From Utricularia gibba (Eukaryota; Streptophyta; Magnoliopsida; Lamiales; Lentibulariaceae), in contig NEEC01000007.1 in the NCBI GenBank assembly GCA_002189035.1, positions 3,596,001 to 3,660,000 on the forward strand: 64,000 nucleotides of DNA, given 5' to 3'. The stretch's first letter is position 1. Every line of letters starts with the position of its first letter. Below, piece by piece: positions 52,501-63,007 of the stretch. The position numbers were made by a program, and so were the translations under genes. The notes below the pieces were generated by a model, which worked only from the letters and a program-made list of their open reading frames with translations, had not been told where the DNA came from and ran no database searches.

Positions 52501-55500
52501 TCCTACTCGACGAAAATCGTGATGCAGTTATTGAAGTTAGGATTTCATGAGCACCCAAAATGGTTTTCTCAACCGCATGCTTTATATTTGATAAGGCACT
52601 CTCGTGGGGCAACGGTATCGAGCAGGAGGTCGAGTCGAGCTCGGCCCAGAGTCATTTGTAGCCCGGCAAAAAAAATTGATGCATTTATTAACGTTGGCTT
52701 TATTAGGCTGCCTACATAGTTTCTCAAGGAAAAGCTTGTCGTTTCTGGCGGGTGATGTCGTTGGAACTTCGTTCTGACCCAAGGTTCGGTCTGACTCCTT
52801 TGCCACATCGGGTCCTACTCGACGAAAATCGTGATGCAGTTATTGAAGTTAGGATTTCATGAGCACCCAAAATGGTTTTCTCAACCGCATGCTTTATATT
52901 TGAAGGCTCTCGTGGGGCAACGGTATCGAGCAGAGGTCGAGTCGAGCTCGGGCCCATAGTCATTTGTAGCTCGGCAAAAAACTTGATGCATTATTAACGT
53001 TGGTTTTAATAGCATTGTTTTCTCAAGGAAAAGCTTGTCGTTTTTGGGCGGGTGATGTCGTTTGGAACTTCGTTCTGACCAAGGTTCGGTCTGTCCTTTG
53101 CCAAATCGGTCCTACTCGACGAAAATCGTGATGCAGTTATTGAAGTTAGGATTTCATGAGCACCCAAAATGTTTTTCAACCGCATGCTTTATATTTGATA
53201 AGGCACTCTGGGGCAACGGTATCGAGCAGGAGGTCGAGTCGAGCTCGGGCCCAGAGTCATTTGTAGCCCGGCAAAAAAAATTGATGCATTTATTAACGTT
53301 CGGCTTTATTAGGCTGCCTACATAGTTTCTCAAGGAAAAGCTTGTCGTTTCTGGGCGGGTGATGTCTTTTGGAACTTCGTTCTGACCATAGGTTCGGTCT
53401 GACTCCTTTGCCACATCGGGTCCTACTCGACGAAAATCGTGATGCAGTTATTGAAGTTAGGATTTCATGAGCACCCAAAATGGTTTTCTCAACCGCATGC
53501 TTTATATTTGATAAGGTGCTCTCGTGGGGCAACGGTATCGAGTAGGAGGTCGAGTCGAGCTCGGGCCCATAGTCATTTGTAGCTCGGCAAAAAACTTGAT
53601 GCATTTATTAACGTTGGTTTTAATAGGCTGCCTCAATGGTTTTCTCAAGGAAAAGCTTGTCGTTTTTGGGCGGGTGATGTCGTTGTGAACTTCGTTCTGA
53701 CCCAAGGTTCGGTCTGTCTCCTTTGCCAATCTGGTCCTACTCGACGAAAATCGTGATGCAGTTATTGAAGTTAGGATTTCATGAGCACCCAAAATGCTTT
53801 TGTCAATCGCATGCTTTGTAGTTGAGGAGGCGCTCTAGTGGGGCACGGTATCGGCAAAAGGTCGAGTCGGCTCGCTCCCAGAGTCATTTTTAGCCTGCAA
53901 AAAAATTGATGCATTTATTAACGTTGGGTTTTAATAGGCTGCCTACATGGTTTCTCAAGGAAAAGCTTGTCGTTTCTGGGCGGGTGATGTCTTTTGGAAC
54001 TTCGTTCTGACCATAGGTTCGGTCTGACTCCTTTGCCACATCGGGTCCTACTCGACGAAAATCGTGATGCAGTTATTGAAGTTAGGATTTCATGAGCACC
54101 CAAAATGGTTTTCTCAACCGCATGCTTTATATTTGATAAGGTGCTCTCGTGGGGCAACGGTCGAGTAGGAGGTCGAGTCGAGCTCGGGCCCATAGTCATT
54201 TGTAGCTCGGCAAAAAACTTGATGCATTTATTAACGTTGGTTTTAATAGGCTGCCTCAATGGTTTTCTCAAGGAAAAGCTTGTCGTTTTTTGGGCGGGTG
54301 ATGTCGTTGTGAACTTCGTTCTGACCCAAGGTTCGGTCTGTCTCCTTTGCCAATCTGGTCCTACTCGACGAAAATCGTGATGCAGTTTATTGAAGTTAGG
54401 ATTTCATGAGCACCCAAAATGTTTTTGTCAATCGCATGCTTTGTAGTTGAGGAGGCGCTCTAGTGGGGCACGTATCGGGCAAAAGGTCGAGTCGGGCTCG
54501 CTCCCAGAGTCATTTTTAGCCTGTCAAAAAAAGTGATGCATTTATTAACGTTGGTTTTAATAGGCTGCCTACATGGTTTCTCAAGGAAAAGCTTGTCGTT
54601 TCTGGGCGGGTGATGTCTTTTGGAACTTCGTTCTGACCATAGGTTCGGTCTGACTCCTTTGCCACATCGGGTCCTACTCGACGAAAATCGTGATGCAGTT
54701 ATTGAAGTTAGGATTCATGAGCACCCAAAATGGTTTTCTCAACCGCATGCTTTATATTTGATAAGGCACTCTCGTGGGGCAACGGTATCGAGAGCAGGAG
54801 GTCGAGTCGAGCTCGGGCCCAGAGTCATTTGTAGCCCGGCAAAAAAATTGATGCATTTATTAACGTTGGTTTTATTAGGCTGCCTACATAGTTTCTCAAG
54901 GAAAAGCTTGTCGTTTCTGGGCGGGTGATGTCTTTTGGAACTTCGTTCTGACCAAGGTTCGGTCTGACTCCTTTGCCACATCGGGTCCTACTCGACGAAA
55001 ATCGTGATGCAGTTATTGAAGTTAGGATTCATGAGCACCCAAAATGGTTTTCTCAACCGCATGCTTTTATATTTGATAAGGCACTCTCGTGGGCAACGGT
55101 ATCGAGCAGGAGGTCGAGTCGAGCTCGGCCCAGAGTCATTTGTAGCCCGGCAAAAAAAATTGATGCATTTATTAACGTTCGGCTTTATTAGGCTGCCTAC
55201 ATAGTTTCTCAAGGAAAAGCTTGTCGTTTCTGGCGGGTGATGTCGTTGGGAACTTCGTTCGGACCCAAGGTTCTGTCTGACTCCTTTGCCACATCGGGTC
55301 CTACTCGACGAAAATCGTGATGCAGTTATTGAAGTTAGGATGTCATGAGCACCCAAAATGGTTTTCTCAACCGCATGCTTTATATTTGAGGAGGCGCTCT
55401 CGTGGGGCAACGGTATCGAGCAGGAGGTCGAGTCGAGCTCGGGCCCATAGTCATTTGTAGCTCGGCAAAAAACTTGATGCATTTATTAACGTTGGTTTTA

Positions 55501-56096
55501 ATATGCCTACATTGTTTTCTCAAGGAAAAGCTTGTCGTTTTTTGGGCGGGTGATTTCGTTGTGAACTTCGTTCTGACCCAAGGTTCGGTCTGTCTCCTTT
55601 GCCAAATCGGTCCTACTCGACGAAAATCGTGATGCAGTTATTGAAGTTAGGATTTCATGAGCACCCAAAATGGTTTTCTCAACCGCATGCTTTATATTTG
55701 AGGCGCTCTCGTGGGGCAACGGTATCGAGCAGGAGGTCGAGTCGAGCTCGGGCCCAGAGTCATTTGTAGCCGGCAAAAAAATTGATGCATTTATTAACGT
55801 TGGTTTTAATAGGCTGCCTACATGGTTTCTCAAGGAAAAGCTTGTCGTTTCTGGGCGGGTGATGTCTTTTGGAACTTCGTTCTGACCATAGGTTCGGTCT
55901 GACTCCTTTGCCACATCGGGTCCTACTCGACGAAAATCGTGATGCAGTTATTGAAGTTAGGATTTCATGAGCACCCAAAATGGTTTTCTCAACCGCATGC
56001 TTTATATTTGATAAGGTGCTCTCGTGGGGCAACGGTATCGAGTAGGAGGTCGAGTCGAGCTCGGGCCCATAGTCATTTGTAGCTCGGCAAAAAACT
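49561..56096 (+). repeat. 21-monomer HOR, copy 3 (5+8+8 order)
   Basis: Starts with tail class are: pentamer 49561a, 49872b, 50186d, 50501b, 50815c; octamer 51127a, 51424c, 51738a, 52050b, 52365b, 52677d, 52984b, 53282c; octamer 53597a, 53907c, 54220a, 54534b, 54849b, 55161d, 55475b, 55783c. Total length is 6536 bp. The monomers starting at 50501, 52984 and 55475 share a CATTGTTTTCTC variant not seen in copies 1 and 2. Confidence 0.85.
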
Positions 56097-59000
56097 TGAT
56101 GCATTTATTAACGGTTGGTTTTAATAGGCTGCCTCAATGGTTTTCTCAAGGAAAAGCTTGTCGTTTTTGGGCGGGTGATGTCGTTGTGAACTTCGTTCTG
56201 ACCAAGGTTCGGTCTGTCTCCTTTGCCAATCTGGTCCTACTCGACGAAAATCGTGATGCAGTTATTGAAGTTAGGATTTCATGAGCACCCAAAATGTTTT
56301 GTCAATCGCATGCTTTGTAGTTGAGGAGGCGCTCTAGTGGGGCACGGTATCGGGCAAAAGGTCGAGTCGGGCTCGCTCCCAGAGTCATTTTAGCCTGCAA
56401 AAAAAGTGATGCATTTATTAACGTTGGGTTTTAATAGGCTGCCTACATGGTTTCTCAAGGAAAAGCTTGTCGTTTCTGGGCGGGTGATGTCTTTTGGAAC
56501 TTCGTTCTGACCATAGGTTCGGTCTGACTCCTTTGCCACATCGGGTCCTACTCGACGAAAATCGTGATGCAGTTATTGAAGTTAGGATTCATGAGCACCC
56601 AAAATGGTTTTCTCAACCGCATGCTTTATATTTGATAAGGCACTCTCGTGGGCAACGGTATCGAGCAGGAGGAGAGTCGAGCTCGGCCCAGAGTCATTTG
56701 TAGCCCGGCAAAAAAATTGATGCATTTATTAACGTTCGGTTTATTAGGCTGCCTACATAGTTTCTCAAGGAAAAGCTTGTCGTTTCTGGGCGGGTGATGT
56801 CTTTTGGAACTTCGTTCTGACCAAGGTTCGGTCTGACTCCTTTGCCACATCGGGTCCTACTCGAAAATCGTGATGCAGTTATTGAAGTTAGGATTCATGA
56901 GCACCCAAAATGGTTTTCTCAACCGCATGCTTTATATTTGATAGGCGCTCTCGTGGGGCAACGGTATCGAGCAGGAGGTCGAGTCGAGCTCGTCCCAGAG
57001 TCATTTGTAGCCGGCAAAAAAATTGATGCATTTATTAACGTTGGTTTATTAGGCTGCCTACATGTTTTCTCAAGGAAAAGCTTGTCGTTGGGCGGGTGAT
57101 GTCGTTGGGAACTTCGTTCCCCAAGGTTCGTCTGACTCCTTTGCCACATCGGGTCCTACTCGACGAAAATCGTGATGCAGTTATTGAAGTTAGGATTCAT
57201 GAGCACCCAAAATGGTTTTCTCAACCGCATGCTTTATATTTGAGGAGGCGCTCGTGGGCAACGGTATCGAGCAGGAGGTCGAGTCGAGCTCGGGCCCATA
57301 GTCATTTGTAGCTCGGCAAAAAACTTGATGCATTTATTAACGTTGGGTTTTAATAGGCTGCCTACATGTTTTCTCAAGGAAAAGCTTGTCGTTTTTGGGC
57401 GGGTGATGTCGTTGTGAACTTCGTTCTGACCCAAGGTTCGGTCTGTCTCCTTTGCCAAATCTGGTCCTACTCGACGAAAATCGTGATGCAGTTATTGAAG
57501 TTAGGATTTCATGAGCACCCAAAATGGTTTTCTCAACGCATGCTTTATTTGAGGAGGCGCTCTAGTGGGGCAACGGTATCGAGCAAAGGTCGAGTCGGCT
57601 CGCCCAGAGTCATTTTTAGCCTGTCAAAAAAATGATGCATTTATTAACGTTGGGTTTAATAGGCTGCCTACATGGTTTCTCAAGGAAAAGCTTGTCGTTT
57701 CTGGGCGGTGATGTCTTTTGGAACTTCGTTCTGACCATAGGTTCGGTCTGACTCCTTTGCCACATCGGGTCCTACTCGACGAAAATCGTGATGCAGTTAT
57801 TGAAGTTAGGATTTCATGAGCACCCAAATGGTTTTCTCAACCGCATGCTTTATATTTGATAAGGTGCTCTCGTGGGGCAACGGTATCGAGTAGGAGGTCG
57901 AGTCGAGCTCGGGCCCATAGTCATTTGTAGCTCGGCAAAAAACTTGATGCATTTATTAACGTTGGTTTTAATAGGCTGCCTCAATGGTTTTCTCAAGGAA
58001 AAGCTTGTCGTTTTTGGGCGGGTGATGTCGTTGTGAACTTCGTTCTGACCAAGGTTCGGTCTGTCTCCTTTGCCAATCTGGTCCTACTCGACGAAAATCG
58101 TGATGCAGTTATTGAAGTTAGGATTTCATGAGCACCCAAAATGCTTTTGTCAGCATGCTTTATAGTTTGAGGAGGCGCTCTAGTGGGCACGGTATCGGCA
58201 AAAGGTCGAGTCGGGCTCGCTCCAGAGTCATTTTAGCCGTCAAAAAAAGTGATGCATTTATTAACGTTGGGTTTTAATAGGCTGCCTACATGGTTTCTCA
58301 AGGAAAAGCTTGTCGTTTCTGGGCGGTGATGTCTTTTGGAACTTCGTTCTGACCATAGGTTCGGTCTGACTCCTTTGCCACATCGGGTCCTACTCGACGA
58401 AAATCGTGATGCAGTTATTGAAGTTAGGATTCATGAGCACCCAAAATGGTTTTCTCAACCGCATGCTTTATATTTGATAAGGCACTCTCGTGGGGCAACG
58501 GTATCGAGCAGGAGGTCGAGTCGAGCTCGGCCCAGTCATTTGTAGCCCGGCAAAAAAATTGATGCATTTATTAACGTTCGGTTTATTAGGCTGCCTACAT
58601 AGTTTCTCAAGGAAAAGCTTGTCGTTTTGGGCGGGTGATGTCTTTTGGAACTTCGTTCTGACCATAGGTTCGGTCTGACTCCTTTGCCACATCGGGTCCT
58701 ACTCGACGAAAATCGTGATGCAGTTATTGAAGTTAGGATTTCATGAGCACCCAAAATGGTTTTCTCAACCGCATGCTTTATATTTGATAAGGCTCTCGTG
58801 GGGCAACGGTATCGAGTAGGAGGTCGAGTCGAGCTCGGGCCCATAGTCATTTGTAGCTCGGCAAAAAACTTGATGCATTTATTAACGGTTGGTTTTAATA
58901 GGCTGCCTCAATGGTTTTCTCAAGGAAAAGCTTGTCGTTTTTGGCGGGGTGATGTCGTTGTGAACTTCGTTCTGACCCAAGGTTCGGTCTGTCTCCTTTG

Positions 59001-62000
59001 CCAATCTGGTCCTACTCGACGAAAATCGTGATGCAGTTATTGAAGTTAGGATTTCATGAGCACCCAAAATGCTTTTGTCAATCGCATGCTTTGTAGTTGA
59101 GGAGGCGCTCTAGTGGGGCACGGTATCGGCAAAAGGTCGAGTCGGGCTCGCTCCCAGAGTCATTTTTAGCCTGTCAAAAAAAGTGATGCATTTATTAACG
59201 TTGGGTTTTAATAGGCTGCCTACATGGTTTCTCAAGGAAAAGCTTGTCGTTTCTGGGCGGGTGATGTCTTTTGGAACTTCGTTCTGACCATAGGTTCGGT
59301 CTGACTCGCCACATCGGGTCCTACTCGACGAAAATCGTGATGCAGTTATTGAAGTTAGGATTTCATGAGCACCCAAAATGGTTTTCTCAACCGCATGCTT
59401 TATATTTGATAAGGTGCTCTCGTGGGGCAACGGTATCGAGTAGGAGGTCGAGTCGAGCTCGGGCCCATAGTCATTTGTAGCTCGGCAAAAAACTTGATGC
59501 ATTTATTAACGGTTGGTTTTAATAGGCTGCCTCAATGGTTTTCTCAAGGAAAAGCTTGTCGTTTTTGGGCGGGTGATGTCGTTGTGAACTTCGTTCTGAC
59601 CCAAGGTTCGGTCTGTCTCCTTTGCCAATCTGGTCCTACTCGACGAAAATCGTGATGCAGTTATTGAAGTTAGGATTTCATGAGCACCCAAAATGCTTTT
59701 TCAACGCATGCTTTGTAGTTGAGGAGGCGCTCTAGTGGGGCACGGTATCGGGCAAAAGGTCGAGTCGGGCTCGCTCCAGAGTCATTTTAGCCTGTCAAAA
59801 AAAGTGATGCATTTATTAACGTTGGGTTTTAATAGGCTGCCTACATGGTTTCTCAAGGAAAAGCTTGTCGTTTCTGGGCGGGTGATGTCTTTTGGAACTT
59901 CGTTCTGACCATAGGTTCGGTCTGACTCCTTTGCCACATCGGGTCCTACTCGACGAAAATCGTGATGCAGTTATTGAAGTTAGGATTCATGAGCACCCAA
60001 AATGGTTTTCTCAACCGCATGCTTTATATTTGATAAGGCACTCTCGTGGGGCAACGGTATCGAGCAGGAGGTCGAGTCGAGCTCGGGCCCAGAGTCATTT
60101 GTAGCCCGGCAAAAAATTGATGCATTTATTAACGTTGGTTTAATAGGCTGCCTACATGGTTTCTCAAGGAAAAGCTTGTCGTTTTGGGCGGGTGATGTCT
60201 TTTGGAACTTCGTTCTGACCAGGTTCGGTCTGACTCCTTTGCCACATCGGTCCTACTCGACGAAAATCGTGATGCAGTTATTGAAGTTAGGATTCATGAG
60301 CACCCAAAATGGTTTTCTCAACCGCATGCTTTATATTTGATAAGGCACTCTCGTGGGGCAACGGTATCGAGCAGGAGGTCGAGTCGAGCTCGGGCCCAGA
60401 GTCATTTGTAGCCCGGCAAAAAAATTGATGCATTTATTAACGTTGGTTTAATAGGCTGCCTACATGGTTTCTCAAGGAAAAGCTTGTCGTTTCTGGGCGG
60501 GTGATGTCTTTTGGAACTTCGTTCTGACCAAGGTTCGGTCTGACTCCTTTGCCACATCGGGTCCTACTCGACGAAAATCGTGATGCAGTTATTGAAGTTA
60601 GGATTCATGAGCACCCAAAATTTTTCTCAACGCATGCTTTATATTTGAGGAGGCGCTCTCGTGGGGCACGGTATCGAGCAAAAGGTCGAGTCGGGCTCGT
60701 CCCAGAGTCATTTTTAGCCCGTCAAAAAATTGATGCATTTATTAACGTTGGGTTTAATAGGCTGCCTACATGGTTTCTCAAGGAAAAGCTTGTCGTTTCT
60801 GGGCGGGTGATGTCTTTTGGAACTTCGTTCTGACCATAGGTTCGGTCTGACTCCTTTGCCACATCGGGTCCTACTCGACGAAAATCGTGATGCAGTTATT
60901 GAAGTTAGGATTTCATGAGCACCCAAAATGGTTTTCTCAACCGCATGCTTTATATTTGATAAGGTGCTCTCGTGGGGCAACGGTATCGAGCAGGAGGTCG
61001 AGTCGAGCTCGGCCCATAGTCATTTGTAGCTCGGCAAAAAACTTGATGCATTTATTAACGGTTGGTTTTAATAGGCTGCCTCAATGGTTTTCTCAAGGAA
61101 AGCTTGTCGTTTTGGGCGGGTGATGTCTTTTGAAACTTCGTTCTGACCAGTTCGGTCTGACTCCTTTGCCACATCGGGTCCTACTCGACGAAAATCGTGA
61201 TGCAGTTATTGAAGTTAGGATTCATGAGCACCCAAAATGGTTTTCTCAACCGCATGCTTTATATTTGATAAGGCACTCTCGTGGGGCAACGGTATCGAGC
61301 AGGAGGTCGAGTCGAGCTCGGTCCCAGAGTCATTTGTAGCCCGGCAAAAAAAATTGATGCATTTATTAACGTTGGTTTATTAGGCTGCCTACATGTTTCT
61401 CAAGGAAAAGCTTGTCGTTTCTGGCGGGTGATGTCGTTGGAACTTCGTTCTGACCCAAGGTTCGGTCTGACTCCTTTGCCACATCGGGTCCTACTCGACG
61501 AAAATCGTGATGCAGTTATTGAAGTTAGGATTCATGAGCACCCAAAATGGTTTTCTCAACCGCATGCTTTATATTTGAGGAGGCTCTCGTGGGGCAACGG
61601 TATCGAGCAGGAGGTCGAGTCGAGCTCGGGCCCATAGTCATTTGTAGCTCGGCAAAAAACTTGATGCATTTATTAACGTTGGTTTTAATAGGCTGCCTAC
61701 ATTGTTTTCTCAAGGAAAAGCTTGTCGTTTTTGGGCGGGTGATGTCGTTGTGAACTTCGTTCTGACCAAGGTTCGGTCTGACTCCTTTGCCACATCGGGT
61801 CCTACTCGACGAAAATCGTGATGCAGTTATTGAAGTTAGGATTTCATGAGCACCCAAAATGGTTTTCTCAACCGCATGCTTTATATTTGATAAGGTGCTC
61901 TCGTGGGGCAACGGTATCGAGTAGGAGGTCGAGTCGAGCTCGGGCCCATAGTCATTTGTAGCTCGGCAAAAAACTTGATGCATTTATTAACGGTTGGTTT

Positions 62001-62597
62001 TAATAGGCTGCCTCAATGGTTTTCTCAAGGAAAAGCTTGTCGTTTTTGGCGGGTGATGTCGTTGTGAACTTCGTTCTGACCCAAGGTTCGGTCTGTCTCC
62101 TTTGCCAAATCTGGTCCTACTCGACGAAAATCGTGATGCAGTTATTGAAGTTAGGATTTCATGAGCACCCAAAATGCTTTTGTCAATCGCATGCTTTGTA
62201 GTTGAGGAGGCGCTCTAGTGGGGCACGGTATCGGGCAAAAGGTCGAGTCGGGCTCGCTCCAGAGTCATTTTTAGCCCAAAAAAAGTGATGCATTTATTAA
62301 CGTTGGGTTTTAATAGGCTGCCTACATGGTTTCTCAAGGAAAAGCTTGTCGTTTCTGGGGGTGATGTCTTTTGGAACTTCGTTCTGACCATAGGTTCGGT
62401 CTGACTCCTTTGCCACATCGGGTCCTACTCGACGAAAATCGTGATGCAGTTATTGAAGTTAGGATTTCATGAGCACCCAAAATGGTTTTCTCAACCGCAT
62501 GCTTTATATTTGATAAGGTGCTCTCGTGGGGCAACGGTATCGAGTAGGAGGTCGAGTCGAGCTCGGGCCATAGTCATTTGTAGCTCGGCAAAAAACT
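56097..62597 (+). repeat. Irregular HOR domain right of the 21-mer blocks
   Basis: Starts with tail class are 56097a, 56407b, 56718b, 57024d, 57326a, 57633c, 57945a, 58250b, 58560c, 58871a, 59184c, 59495a, 59805b, 60118b, 60426a (hybrid), 60731c, 61044b, 61355d, 61662c, 61976a and 62286c. The strict 5+8+8 order ends at 56097. Parts of the octamer word remain (a-b-b-d), mixed with a-c dimers and a-b-c trimers. The tail before 60731 mixes a and b markers (GAGCAAAAGG, GTCAAAAAATT). Confidence 0.82.
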
Positions 62598-63007
62598 TGA
62601 TGCATTTATTAACGTTGGTTTTAATAGGCTGCCTCAATGGTTTCTCAAGGAAAAGCTTGTCGTTTTGGCGGGTGATGTCGTTGTGAACTTCGTTCTGACC
62701 AAGGTTCGGTCTGTCCTTTGCCAATGGTTTTCTCAAGGAAAAGCTTGTCGTCTTTTGGGCGGGTGATAGTCGTTGGCAAAAAACTGAACTTCGTTCTGAA
62801 AAGCCAAGGTTCGGTCTGACTCCTTTGCCAAATCGGTCCTACTCGACGAAAATCGTGATGCAGTTATTGAAGTTAGGATTTCATGAGCACCCAAAATGGT
62901 TTTTCAACGCATGCTTTATATTTGATATAAGCGCTCTAGTGTGGGCACGGGTATCGGCAAAAGGTCGAGTCGGGCTCGCCCCAGTCATTTTGTAGCCCGC
63001 AAAAAAA
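62598..63007 (+). repeat. Monomer with a ~97-bp internal partial duplication
   Basis: This unit is 410 bp. After CTGTCCTTTGCCAA (about 62711-62724) the sequence jumps back to ATGGTTTTCTCAAGG and repeats the HindIII region, GGGCGGGTGAT and the CTTCGTTCTGA stretch before resuming normally at about 62801. The duplicated part contains out-of-place pieces such as GGCAAAAAACTGAAC near 62775-62789, which resembles the monomer boundary. Its tail and the next start are also noisy (GATATAAGCGC near 62924, TGATGCATCATTTATAACG at 63008). A consensus or join artefact is likely; a slippage duplication is the alternative. Confidence 0.75.
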
